Source: Prostheceraeus crozeri (lineage: Eukaryota; Platyhelminthes; Polycladida; Euryleptidae). From it: DNA of 64,000 nucleotides. This document shows, in pieces, positions 1 to 10,879 of this stretch. Position numbers and translations under genes: made by a program. Under the pieces are notes generated by a model, which ran no database searches, had not been told where the DNA came from, and worked only from the letters and a program-made list of their open reading frames with translations. Numbering within the stretch: the first letter of the stretch is position 1; the number at the start of each line of letters is the position of its first letter. The stretch spans positions 496,001 to 560,000 of the forward strand of contig CAJQUW010006985.1 of the NCBI GenBank assembly GCA_907163375.1, read 5' to 3'.

Positions 1-160
1 AAGTATTGTGCTTTCGAACCTAAACGGTTCTAAAATGAGTAATGATTTTTCGCACTCATAGAGTGCTGAATTTTGGGACTCATTTCGTAGTCGTAGCTAG
101 TATTCAGGTTCGCTACTCTCTATAGCAGGACTATTGATTTGGGACTTATCAATTACAGTG
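1..160 (-). mobile_element. Partial CACTGTAAA-ended MITE cut by the window edge
   Basis: The sequence ends in ATTACAGTG followed by TA, the terminus seen in the elements at 8065, 39188 and 20249. Read on the minus strand it aligns with 9875-10010, sharing the tract around GTTCGAAAGCAC, the repeated GTACTC-like motifs and GAGTCCCA. The other end lies outside the window. No coding capacity is visible. Confidence 0.55.
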
Positions 161-1137
161 TAGCATACAAAATTCTTCATATTTCGGTAATATGAAAGAA
201 ATGAAAATGTTGGCTAAGATGTCAAATTTCAAATTCATTGAATGTTGATGCGCAAGTTCAACTAAAGGTCATTCCGTTCTCTTTCTTAAGCATTGCTTTG
301 ATCTCTGCCATTCACATTCAGTGAGTAAGAATCACTGAGAATGTTTGAAAAATATGCAATTGGAAGTATCGTTTCAATTCAATCTCTGACAACAGATGAA
401 GTATTTCAAATAAAAGTACGTGAGGTTTCAATAGATGCTACAAATAGATGATATTAAGGGCGAAAGTCGTCTGTTCATTTATGCTTTCGTTAACGTTTGC
501 TTTACGATGGAAGAAGCAAAGGGTGCAAGTGATGCCTATTGACATTTCATGTAGTCTGGAAGTACGCACGATACAGTATTATCTTTGAAAGTTGCTCGCG
601 ACACGTACATAACAATAATGTCAATAAGGATCGATCTATTCAAAGTCTGTATTCTACAGGAAACCATGCATTTTTCCTCCCTATTTCCAGCTAATTCTAT
701 CAAATCATCTCAAATATTCTGTGCACTAACTTGTTTTGTCAAATATGTTTGTAGTAGACAAATTAAAGAATCCTTCGACTAAGTAACTGTACAAAAGAAA
801 TTTAGAAAAGCCGATATTTGATTATCTATTGAATTTCTTTTATACATTTTCCTGTGCATCAGCCTTCATTTCTAGGACGAATAACATTTTCAGTATCTTC
901 AAAAGTAGATGTTGTTAAGTAAACTAACTAATAAATTCCTGCTTTAAGATTATCGGTGAAAACAGATCGCTTGCATTTCACCTCATCAAATCCATTTTAT
1001 CACTGATCTGTGTGTTTGCCTATTGTCGAAGTATGTGACAACGATAAGTTTTGAACTTTTCTCCTAGCCATGACTTCTCAGGTTTTGGAGAGGCAATCCT
1101 TCTCGTTTATTCGATAAGTTCAGTCTAGGCCAGCTAC
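161..1137. other. Unassigned AT-rich DNA
   Basis: Both strands were read and no recognisable gene, repeat copy or terminal inverted repeat was found. Open frames here are short, AT-rich and unlike any known family. Confidence 0.5.
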
Positions 1138-1219
1138 ATTGTACATTCGTAGGTTGAAGGTTAGAGGCCCAAATCTCGATGTAGGCGGTCACAAGGTTCC
1201 TCCCTGACGACTCCCTCCT
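1138..1219 (-). repeat. Fragment of repeat G, inverted
   Basis: The tract with GGTTGAAGGTTAGAGGC and GGTTCCTCCCTGACGACTC is the reverse complement of a diverged part of the repeat copies at 7362-7920 and 19261-19820 (their GAGTCATCAGGGAGGAACC region). Only about 80 bp is recognisable. Confidence 0.55.
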
Positions 1220-1259
1220 GACAATGACTTTTGCTATTTGATGTTTAATTAATATGTAG

Positions 1260-1967
1260 CAGGGATGCGGAGTCCTATCATTTTGATAGGACTCCGACTC
1301 CGACTCCGGGTGGCAAGTATATACAGCCTAGTTTTTTGAAAAATTAACTGGTAACCTACGTCATAGATTATTGTAGGATTACCTGAACCTATCTTTAATG
1401 ATCATTGCTGTATCAATTATCACTCATCTTCTATGAAAGTTGATCACATGTCGCTTTCAGTTAGAGGCATGCGACTCGGCTCCTCCCTGATGTGTGCTTC
1501 ACACGGTTTTTCTCCAGTCTCTGCCAGGCAGGAAAATCCCCCATCCTTCTTCAAATAATATGAGTACACTTTCGATTTTAATATGCGCTTTAGAGGAGTC
1601 ATCACACAATATTAACGTTTGGTTAAGAGGTAATGTTCTCAAACAAACTAATATTTCATTTTTGTCTCTGATGTGACCTTTGGTGCGTGAGTGTGATCAA
1701 GGCTAGGAAGGCTTGTCTTCTGTACTAAATCACCGAGTGAAAAGACAATCCTTTTCTTACTATCACGGTATATTCCCTCAACTATTACAAGCTCTGCATG
1801 CAGCACTGTCTCTGTACTTTTGTTTGACGGAGAAAGTTGACATCGAGACAGTGACAGCTATGCACGAGGACAAATAATTTGTTTGTATTATACTTCGGGT
1901 CTAGTTATAGGCCGGAGTCCGGTGTCCTATCATTTGATAGGACTACGACTCCGACTCCGCATCCCTG
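1260..1967. mobile_element. hAT-type MITE with GACTCC subterminal repeats
   Basis: The ends are inverted: CAGGGATGCGGAGTCC on the left and GACTCCGCATCCCTG on the right. The next bases on each side hold reiterated ACTCCG motifs and a small palindrome around CCTATCA-TGATAGG. Flanking 8-mers are ATATGTAG (1252-1259) and ACATGTAG (1968-1975), a 7/8 target-site duplication. The CAGGGATG terminus and 8-bp duplication are typical of hAT elements. The interior has no transposase similarity, so this is a non-autonomous copy of about 708 bp. Confidence 0.85.
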
Positions 1968-2007
1968 ACATGTAGGCTTTGGTGTATCCCTATACATCAT
2001 TTTAATC

Positions 2008-2362
2008 TATGATATTAAAGGAGTAGAACGGTCAGGGAGATTGAAAACAATAACACGTCATGGACATGTGTTGTCATGACAACAGTGCACAAGCGGTGGC
2101 GGCTTCCAGTGGTTGCCGGCAGCGTGTCAGTGTGCTTAGCAAATATTCACGGTTATCATCATTTCTCTAAGCATTTTTCATAAAATAACTTGCAACAAAT
2201 CGCCTTGCGGTAAGAATACAACTATTGCAGTTTCAGTAGTTTGCCTCTTCTAAAGATCTAACAATCGACACATAGAAGGGCGACTGAAATCAGCATCAGC
2301 AATCAGCTGTTGTCCATTCTAGTCTCACTAACTTAAACAAATAGAAAAGTCAGATTTCTATG
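2008..2362 (+). repeat. Repeat E, copy 1
   Basis: This stretch aligns in direct orientation with 12696-13269 after removal of the 231-bp TTAA-flanked insertion there. Shared blocks include AACACGTCATGGACATGTGTT, GGCGGCTT-CAGTGG and the GTTGTCC-TTCTAGTCT tract. The right edge is near TTTCTATG. No reading frame is conserved, so it is probably a dispersed non-coding element of unknown class. Confidence 0.7.
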
Positions 2363-3550
2363 GGTGAGACGATATATTTGAAGAAGTGCAAATACCTTTG
2401 AATTACAAAGAGCAGAGTCGACGTGAAGAAGCCGAAGTTTTCAAATGATAAAGAAAAATGCACTGAAAAACATCACTTTTTTTTGCTATTGCTACTACGA
2501 ATTTTAATAAGTAGTATTTGCATAATATTTGAATACCATATTCGATGTTTGCATTGTAATAGATGATCACGATATCATCAAAGCACACTGTACGCATATT
2601 AAAAATCTATGTATTTCGTTGAAAGTTGTCATTCAAAATGTTTGGAAAACGTGTTGACAAGGTCCTCAACTTAATCTTCCAGAAAACTAAGTCCAAAGAT
2701 CTTCGGCGGAAAGCTTAACAGTCGTAAAACTAAATGTTACAAAGGACTAGGTCAAAAATAAGTCAAGCCCTGTCGCAGGCAGATCTGATTATTGTCACTG
2801 TGTCATTGACAGCTTAACTTCTCTATTACTTTCATTTTATGCATTCTGGTGAACATAAATGTGTTATTACTTCACTTGCAGACACGAATATTGGCATGTC
2901 GTACTGATGACATTCTGAAAATTGTATGTCAATGATAAGTCTATGTATAAGAAAGATTTCCATTCAAAGTTTAAAAATATACGTTTCTCTCTCTACTGAT
3001 GACATTGTCAACATTAAGCAAGTGCATTGCTGATATATTAGAGTGAAAGACGATTAGTCTCTACCCTGGGATATGCATCACGACAAACGTCTTCAAAATG
3101 AAGACCAAGAAGAACAATTCATTAAATTTAAAAACTTTGCTTATCTTTAGAAGCTGATTGAGATATGTGATCAATGGCATCACTATTATCAAAGCATCAG
3201 TCTTCATATTGCGCGAAAATGTGCAAAAGGTATTCTCATTACTTTTAGCTGATGTCACAGCTGCTCTCAAGCTGAAACCCTTCTGTAGAACTTAAGAACA
3301 TAAGAACGTTTAGTTAAGACCATGTTCATTGACGTCACGCAGAATCACGCAATAAGAAAAGGAAGATATAATGAAAAAATCGGTAAGCACTTTAACTTAC
3401 TTACACGCATTTAACCGAGGTGCTTTTTGATAAACTTTTTACATAGATCATTGCATTCCAGCTAAAATGCTTTTCGCTTATGTGTGAAGTGATGGGTATC
3501 TTAATTTGTTAGGTGGAACTCTATCATCTCCCGTCCTTACTTAAATGTTT
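2363..3550. other. Unassigned AT-rich DNA
   Basis: No gene was recognised. A short tract at about 2495-2555 (GTAGTATTTGCATAATATTT) resembles 19889-19940 and may be another dispersed repeat. The rest shows nothing beyond short random frames. Confidence 0.45.
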
Positions 3551-3627
3551 GATAAGTAATTTCCAAATAATTGAAAACAAAGAAGTCTCTCCCTTCTTTA
3601 TTTTCAATTATTTGGAAATTACCTATT
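3551..3627. repeat. Long hairpin, about 35-bp stem
   Basis: Left arm 3551-3585 and right arm 3593-3627 are reverse complements with about two mismatches, joined by a 7-nt loop (TCTCTCC region). The core AATTTCCAAATAATTGAAAA pairs with its complement. It may be a decayed MITE or a transcribed hairpin. No duplicated flanks were found. Confidence 0.75.
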
Positions 3628-4010
3628 TTTAAATTGAACCTCCCGTATCGACGCACAACGAGTTAAATGTTGGAGAAATGATTCCCCTTTACTTACTTTA
3701 CAAGCAAATAAAGCCACCAAATTCATTCACTTCAATTTATTTGATAAAATCAAAAACTAATATCTTGCACAATGTATGTCCACTCTTTTTTGTAGGTTTG
3801 ACTGTGCAAGAAGCAGATATGCCGTTTCATGGTAGAAATTTCCTAACCAAGATACAACGTGACATATCAATTTGCGGCATTGCCGTTTCAAGTGAAGCTT
3901 TGCCAATTAGATGGCGTAATTTGTCGAATGTTTCGAATCAAGTGAAGTTTTTATAGATTGGAAAGAGCCAAGTAGATTGTTAGAATCTATCAATAATTGC
4001 TTACTACTGC

Positions 4011-4100
4011 AATATATTTCTCCTACTATCCGTAGGTATCATCAGGCAGTTAGTTCACTTACTGCCTGATGATACCTACAGATAGTAGGAGAAATATATT
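4011..4100. repeat. Long hairpin abutting the Tc1 relic
   Basis: Forty-base arms (4011-4050 and 4061-4100) differ at one position and are separated by a 10-base loop. The right arm ends only a few bases before the TA that borders the Tc1-like element at 4108. The arms carry TCCTACTATC and GGTATCATCAGGCAGT. The origin is unknown. Confidence 0.85.
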
Positions 4101-4107
4101 AGATATA

Positions 4108-4790
4108 CCATAGTGGCCAATATATTAACCCACCAGGAAAGATATCAGCATGCTAATGAATATCTATTTCTATTAAACTGGAACACAGAACAAACACACA
4201 TTGTAGGTAGGTAGAACCCTCCATGCAGCATGGTTATTGACATAGCTAGAAATGGCATGTCCCGCGTCGGCCAGTTATCCAGTAGTTCAATTCGATTTTC
4301 AGTAAACCAACTCTTTGTCCGCTTTGAAACATGACACATTGATGAATCTTGCTGGAAATGTGTCATTTCGTGAATGTCCATAGTTATGCAGTTTGACATT
4401 TTCTTCGGGAATCTTTATAAATCCTTGTGAATTCAGCCGTTCTCTTTTTGATAGAGGTGCAAAGCCAGTCCTTTGGCCGAAACAGCATCACACACATTTG
4501 AGGAAGGATGTTTTACCGTTTTGATCGTGAACTCGGATCATACCTGCTATTTGTTGGCCTATTTGGTAACTATAGTTATATCTGCAACTGCGAAATTGTT
4601 GAAATATAGACTCGTCTATAAACATAACGTTCTCTCACCAGTCAGAGGATTTATCCTTATGAAGTTTGCAGAATTTCACACGAGCTAACCTTTGTTTCTC
4701 AGTAATCACACACTTGACGATATGAGACAGGAGAATCTAATAACTTTTGCATAGAAAATGCAGGGTGGGCTAATATTTTGGCCACTATGG
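4108..4790 (-). mobile_element. Degenerate Tc1-like element
   Basis: Inverted termini start CCATAGTGGCCAA on the left and end TTGGCCACTATGG on the right. The similarity continues through A-TATTARCCCACC, about 27 bp in all, and both ends are bordered by TA (4106-4107 and 4791-4792), the target site of Tc1/mariner transposons. The element is about 683 bp, roughly half the length of an autonomous Tc1, so it is internally deleted. A transposase fragment on the minus strand lies within it. Confidence 0.85.
4145..4399 (-). pseudogene. Tc1-like transposase fragment
   Basis: Translated on the minus strand, residues 12-39 read MTHFQQDSSMCHVSKR, then a short linker, then WFTENRIELLDNWP. This matches the catalytic-core signature of Tc1 transposases, in which FQQDNAPCH carries the second catalytic aspartate and is followed by a WF-x-E-x-IxLLxWP block. 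The aspartate (residue 18, about 4346-4348) is kept. The SPDLNPIE block that carries the final glutamate is not recognisable, so the copy is dead. The N-terminal DNA-binding domain and the first catalytic aspartate are absent. The reading frame begins within the core and has no genuine start. It lies inside the TA-flanked inverted repeats at 4108-4790, which supports the identification independently. Confidence 0.8.
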
Positions 4791-4819
4791 TATATTATAT
4801 AGCAAAGTCAGTGTTACTC

Positions 4820-4935
4820 GCATCGAATTCTGCACTTGATTCAGCATTACGCTCTTGAAACGACAATACCGCATACTTATTTGGCAACTTTATTCTTGAA
4901 ACGACATGCTGCTCACGACATCTCTAAAACCGCCT
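4820..4935 (-). repeat. Degenerate minisatellite (GTCGTTTCAAG unit)
   Basis: On the minus strand, units containing TGTCGTTTCAAGA and TTGCC or ATGCTG recur at about 45 bp. A related unit on the plus strand at about 3870-3910 (GGCATTGCCGTTTCAAGTG) makes an inverted pair around the hairpin and Tc1 relic. The units are strongly diverged, so the boundaries are approximate. Confidence 0.4.
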
Positions 4936-6420
4936 CCTGATTTGGCATTATCCAGTTGAAATGTCTATGATTCAATTAGAACGACTATTCGCGCTGGTAC
5001 CTCGTCAAACCTATAAAACACAGAATCTAAAATCATGTGATTACACAGCATTTTGCAGAATATTAATTTTTGATTTCATCAAAAAAAATTTGGCGACTTT
5101 ATTTATTAACTTAGATGTGTCATTAATACAAAAAATAAAACGCATTTTCATTATATTTAAATTTTCATTATTCTATTGTCTATGGTATGATATTATCATG
5201 TCATTCATAGACTCAGATTTGTATAAGTGCTCATTTTGAAAATCCATCATGCAAAACATTTTCAAAAGGTGCCCAAATTCAGACATTGGAAAATATGCAG
5301 TTCAAAATAGGTCATTAATTTTATCTTCCAGCGGGTTTGTCCAATAATTTTTGGGAAAAGTTTGAAATACGCTGAACTAGAAGTTATATAGGCCTAAGAA
5401 GGCCACAACAAGTGGTCCAATTCCCACACACACGGTATGGACAGGGTTCTATTGCATCTCAGCTTAAATGTATGTTCATCTAAATGTATTTCCGTTGCAA
5501 TGTACTTTACCATTATTTCAGTGACTACTGAAAATGAGATAATTGTTATTTGTGCAGCTATTCGTGAAAGGACATTGTAAACAAAACACTAGACAGATTT
5601 CAGGTCATGAAGCGTTATGCAATGGAATTTTGAATTACGGACAAACACTTTAGAATCTTCCTTCTCGTACAAGGGATAGAAGAACATAGTGACTCATCAG
5701 GACATCTCGCGCATCTCATCATTCAGTGTACAACAGTATGTTTGGGCAATCGATTACGATTTGAAGAGCGCGTTACGCCCAATGTACTTACTTAGTAGGC
5801 GCACGCATTTGTCCCCGCAATTTTATCAACTTGAATTTGACATTAACTCTATCTGTTTAATGTAATGAAGAGCAGGAAATCAGGAATGAAAGGGAGGAGT
5901 CAAGGCTTGGACAGAATCTTTATTTTGCCACTCACGTATACTGTAATCAAAAGAATTGAGTTTGAGTGAGAAGAGAAATCCTTCAAGATGCAAGTAAGAA
6001 ATGGAACAAAGAAGTCAAAAGAATCTGCGGAGAGATAGAATAATCAATAACATTATTCGGATTGAGGTTAGTTATTCATTATTTTATGAAGAGATCTGAC
6101 ATCCTTGGAATATGATCGAGCTGTGTATCTAAACATTCCGGACAGTGGGTCATTTTGTTATTGGGACGGAATTTTTCTTCCCAATTCCATTAAATTCCCC
6201 ATGAATTTCCCATGGAATTCCCATACCATTGCATAAAACAAATATTATTCCAACCATTTTGTCTTTTTCATGAAGGTGGTCATACTTATTTAGTTATTAC
6301 CTGTGGACAGTGAACCACTTATATGCCACTTATGTATATGGCGTTCGACACTATTGCTGCGTCATTGTCAAGCGAAAAACAATGACATGGCAATAGTGTC
6401 AAAAGGACCTCCGTAGAAGA
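4936..6420. other. Unassigned AT-rich DNA
   Basis: No gene or transposon terminus is recognised. A TAGGCCTA palindrome lies at 5389-5396. About 6175-6240 is a low-complexity tract with reiterated AATTCCCAT-like motifs. Confidence 0.45.
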
Positions 6421-6439
6421 CACAATATTCATATCTACA

Positions 6440-6603
6440 TGTAATTATGTTAATTCATCAGATCTCAACAGATGTAGACACCGCGATAGGTACATGTTTC
6501 GGCCTAATGGGCCTCACCAGTTGGGGGTAGGTTCGAACCAGTGACGTTGGAGCTGGAAGATGTACAAGTATGCCATCTAACCACAAGGCCACCGGACCAT
6601 CTG
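6440..6603 (-). mobile_element. tRNA-derived SINE-like unit
   Basis: On the minus strand the unit begins near GGTCCGGTGGCC. It carries an RNA polymerase III A-box-like TGGCCTTGTGG (about 6580-6590) and a B-box-like GGTTCGAACCT (about 6529-6539), at the usual tRNA spacing. The anticodon region does not fold as a proper tRNA, so this is a tRNA-like head rather than a functional tRNA. The body that follows includes CTGGTGAGGCCCATTAGGCC and CGAAAC, a hammerhead-like core described separately. The 3' limit is uncertain. Confidence 0.6.
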
Positions 6604-7361
6604 TTAAGAGCGTGAATTAGTCAGGAAGGTACTTTGAAGAAGGCACGTGGAGGGTGGGTTGTATTCTGCCACCCCTTAATGCCGCCATGATGTTGAGGAG
6701 CTGCATGTTAAGACAAATAGCAAGCTGGCAACAGGTAGTCCTTGTTCTAGCATTTAAAATTATATCAACTACCCAAGTGGTTTACTACCCATAAAAAAGC
6801 GACATTTTTAGTCTATTCACACTAGTACTATGTTTTCACAAGCATGTCGACTTTTGTTAATATTATCTTTATACTTCTCAATTTGCTTTTCACCTGCGGT
6901 TCTGCAAGGTCTATAATTATTTTGCCTCCCCATGTCACTTGCACGGCTTGCTACCCATTTCATGATCAACAAATCATTTGATCAGCGGTCAGCAATTATT
7001 CGCTCCCTCCCACATGTACCAATGTAGTGCAACAGTTTGATACAATTTCGCAATTGCAAGAATGTAGACACCTTCTGTCTCATCATCCTATCTCACGATT
7101 ATCACAATAAAATTTTAATAAAGACTGTTTTCTTTAAATAGAAAAGGAAGCTGCTTTTATGTCATTCTGAACTTCTAGTTGACTCGCTTGAACAACATAA
7201 TTCAACAGTAGAAATGACGTTCTGCCAGTAATAGAAAGTTGCAAATCTCTACTGCAGTTAATTTGTAGATCTTGCAGATGAAATCAATGTTTTTGATTTT
7301 TTCGCAGTCAAATAGATATGTCCGCGAAAACTAATAGCTGATGTAAATTAATTTAATTAAA

Positions 7362-7920
7362 ACACGACACGGTATAATAATTCGAAGGATCCAGGAAACG
7401 GAAGATACCAAAGTTAAACAACAACCCTAGTGGAGAATCCTTTAAATAATTAGGCAACTTAAAGTCAAGAACGAATTAATACAAATTAATACTAACTACT
7501 GTACATAAAGTAACCTATTCCAGTGCAGAATAGGAATTGAAATACGAATAAAGGCTACCCAACCCAACTTAAGACAAGGGAAATTATATTTAAACTTATA
7601 ATCAATTTTATTTTACAATGTACGAACTAAAATGGGAGTTCGTCATGGACCTGACGAGAAGCTAACTTAAAAAATAACAAATGGTGAAAATAAGAAACCT
7701 AAGAAACTAAAATTAAGTTTGCTATGCATGGAGTCATCAGGGAGGAACCATGTGACTGCATGAAGCAAGGTTTCGGCCCCTAACCTCCAACCTATACCAC
7801 ATGGCGGTGCCAGGCCAACCATATAGAATGCACGATATGGAAGGTCTCTCCAAGCCTGAGGATGTACAGCAAAAACCTAACAGAAAATAAAATTTTGGAA
7901 TTTTGAGGACAAATGGAAGC
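7362..7920 (+). repeat. Repeat G, copy 1
   Basis: This 559-bp stretch aligns end to end, in the same orientation, with 19261-19820. Both start near CACGGT followed by ATTCGAAGGAT and both end near AAAATTTTGGAA and a GGACAAA tract. Short minus-strand frames in both copies contain GLERPS, YGWPGTAMWYRLEVR and TAMWYRLEV-like peptides, but the frames differ outside these and no protein family is recognised. It is probably a dispersed repeat; no termini typical of a known class were seen. Confidence 0.8.
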
Positions 7921-8064
7921 AAATGAATCTGGAAGAGGTTTTAAGTACAGCATGCCAATGATGGAAGGTATCTGGCGGGGCGAAAAACAACCAAACTTAT
8001 AAGCGATGAACCTATTCCTCGAGAAGGACTTTATGCAAGAATTAGCTAGCGGATTAACCTTGTA

Positions 8065-8334
8065 CACTGTAAACTGTATGATACCAAAACTACTTACGAA
8101 ACCGATGTATAAAGGGAGAATAACAAAATGTACGAAAGCATTACTGTTCGTGCCCATACACTACGAAAGCGATTGGATTTCCTATTGGATTATCTTAATT
8201 ATTCAATAGGAAAGCTAATCGCTTTCGTAGTTTATGAACACGAACATCAGCGCTTTCGTACATTTTGTTATTCTCCTTTTGTACATCGGTTTCGTATTAA
8301 ATCAGCCAGCTTTCGCACTCTACAGTTTACTGTG
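8065..8334. mobile_element. 270-bp fold-back MITE, CACTGTAAA family
   Basis: The ends are CACTGTAAACTG and CAGTTTACTGTG, each bordered by TA. The whole element is a hairpin of about 125-bp arms: the tract with CGAAAGCGATT and CCTATTG pairs with CAATAGG and AATCGCTTTCG around a loop near 8186-8203. TA flanks suggest a Tc1/mariner-type or similar integrase. The overlapping short frames here are products of the palindrome and not genes. Confidence 0.85.
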
Positions 8335-9874
8335 TAGCCCCTTCCTTTGAAGATATTGAAAATGCCCTTAGCTCTTGATGTGAAGACGGAAGCATCAGAT
8401 GAGATCCTGGCGAACCTGATGAGTTGGGCAGCAAAGATGTCTAAGCCAGTGTTTAGTAAGCCATAGATATCATGTTACTTGAGTGCTGCTACTTGATCAT
8501 GTTACTCTCGTTTGCCTTCGCTAGCCTTGGTAGAAGTCTGACATTCTCTTTTCGGCACACAATTAGTTTTATTTAGGCTGCACATAAGCCTTTCGATTTG
8601 AGCATAACAGTGCTTCGGTTCTGGCTCAACTGATTCATGGCGTCTGATCAAACACATCCGTGCGGAGTACCTTGTCTGACATTGTTTTGGAGTCACTGTC
8701 TTGCGAATATGCTAAACAATCATTGATAGATAACCTTCTTCGTTATCAATTTAAAGGCAGCTAAAGTTAGTTGTCAAAGTTGAAGTGATCCCATGGCCCT
8801 GTGATTAATGACATGGATTAGAGAAATGAACGAGATAAGTTCAAATCTAGTTACATCTGTCAGATGCGCAGCCGCTTCAAGATACTAGAAAGACTTCAGT
8901 CCAACTACTCTCGTCACCCCTTCAATGTAGGATCAAATAATGTCGTCTCCTGAAATGTACAACTGAGAGTACATTGTGGCTCTCTTGTAAGTCAATAAGT
9001 AAATAAATATTTATTTCCATAAAATGTTGGAAACATAGATACAATAGCATGCATGCACATTGCACAATATGCACTAAACACATTTCCAAATATGTATATA
9101 TATATATATATAGGCCTACATATATTGCAATTATAGTGTGTAATAAATAATGAAAATACTCAAATAATGTATAGTATATAGATGTGTGCCAATATATTGT
9201 ATTATGTGTATCAGTGTCTGGTATGATGTGTGGGACATACTGTAAAGAAAGGAAACAAACAAACCTGTCAATAGAAAGTGTTATTAGTGTGTTATATAAG
9301 TGATGCAGACTATATGAAATGTTATTGACAGGATGAAGAGATCTGATGATGAAAACTAAATGTCATTTAGTTAAAGCTTGAAATCATCTTCACTTTCCTA
9401 AACATAACGTCGTTCAATATGTAGCGCTTTGTACTTTCTACCGCAGATGCATATTGCCTAAAGCGAAATGAAATCAAAGTTTTACATGAGCTGCCGACTT
9501 TAATGAGCCTCTGCCAGTGCAAAACAGAGATTCTCTCCTTAACATAGCCCTAGGCGCTACCGAGACATGTGGGACTGTTCGGCGCCAATTTAACAAAGAA
9601 AGTCAGAACGTCAGAACATTATAAGGAATCTTGTGCCTCTGATGGATGTTTTGAAAAGAAAAAATATGTCTGATATTTGGTATCTAATAAAGAAATCCTA
9701 TTCAAATGAAACATCTCGAAAACCTGTTTGATAACCGCGATTGCGAGCACACAATTCATTTTTAATGACAAATTTTGCTGTTGCTGTATTTCATTCAGCG
9801 TCCTGAGTGCGAACTGACGAACTCTATTTACATGATGCTTGCAAAAATTATATATATTGTTATTCATAGAGTTC
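8335..9874. other. Unassigned DNA with one microsatellite
   Basis: No gene was recognised. A (TA)n run lies at 9095-9112, immediately followed by a TAGGCCTA palindrome. The rest is AT-rich sequence without clear repeats. Confidence 0.45.
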
Positions 9875-10863
9875 CAAGTGAGTGCTAGAAAGAGTACTGA
9901 ACGTGAGTACTAACTAGGACTAAGAAATCAGTCCCAGAATTTAGTACTCTTTGAGTTCGAAAGCACGATACTTAATTCGCACTCATTTTATAACTGTTTT
10001 GGTTCAAAAGCACATCACCTAATTTGTACTCATTTAACTACTCATTTAATGAGTTGCATAGGACTAGCTCCTGAACTAAAACGAAAAATGGCATGCGGCG
10101 TGTCTAACCCGCGACATCACGTGCGCACATTTATCTAAGAGCTGCTTTGACAATTAAGCACAAATGCATTTGGATCAATGAACTATGCACAAGACTCAAA
10201 GCGCAATCGGTGAAGTGGGTAAACGTTGGCAAGACTGCATGCAATGTCGGAGAGAATGACAAACGCTGACAGGACTCAAAGTACAGTCGGAGAAAATGAT
10301 GGACGCTGGCAGGACTCAGCGCACTGTCGGTGAGGATGATTTTGATCCAAATTGATGTCTCAGGCTCATCAAGAGGAAATCGATCAAATATCACAGGTTG
10401 GTCTGCAGGATCATTTTATTGTTTCACTGCACTCACTTCGACATGCAGGAACACAGATGACCTTCATTTCCAGTTGTGAGAAGAGCACTCGCTACCTGAG
10501 ACAGAAGCGTCCCGTGTGATAATTTTGCTGCAGGAACTATGAACAACTGTGTTGACCAGCTGATTGACGCCATCCTTCCGAGTTGCTCACACTGTCGACA
10601 ATGCACACTCATGTCTCAGCTGGGAATTGACAAATAGTCTTTGATATCAAAGCGCACGCCGCCACAGCTGCATACTGACTGACTGAACTTCGCCTCTGTC
10701 GCGTTATTTATTGATAGTGATGCTTCGTCACATTAGTACTCAACAAGCAGTTTCGTACTTCTGTGAATTTAAGTTCGGTAATTCTAGTACTCTTCTGTTT
10801 AGTGCTCAGATTCTTACTTGAATATTTGTTTAGTACTTGAATAGTATTTCATGATTTACAGTG
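9875..10863 (+). mobile_element. About 1-kb CACTGTAAA-family element
   Basis: The right end is ATTTACAGTG at 10854-10863. The left 140 bp aligns with the reverse complement of 1-160, including GTTCGAAAGCAC and several GTACTC motifs. Similar GTACTC or GTACTT motifs recur near the right end in inverted sense. The left terminus itself has decayed. A 40-bp tandem repeat lies inside. There is no transposase. Confidence 0.55.
10193..10342 (+). repeat. 40-bp tandem repeat, about 3.7 units
   Basis: The phrase YGTCGGAGARAATGA recurs at 10201, 10241, 10281 and 10321, exactly 40 bp apart. Each unit ends in a GGCAAGACT or GGCAGGACTC phrase. It lies inside the 9875-10863 element and is absent from the related copies at 8065 and 39188. 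Confidence 0.85.
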
Positions 10864-10879
10864 GTACACAGTTACATAC

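Noticed and set aside
6440-6603. A functional tRNA gene
   Set aside because: A- and B-box-like sequences are present, but the acceptor and anticodon arms do not fold properly, so a SINE head is the better reading.
8006-8337. Several overlapping frames on both strands
   Set aside because: They lie in the arms of the 270-bp fold-back MITE, where open frames mirror each other.
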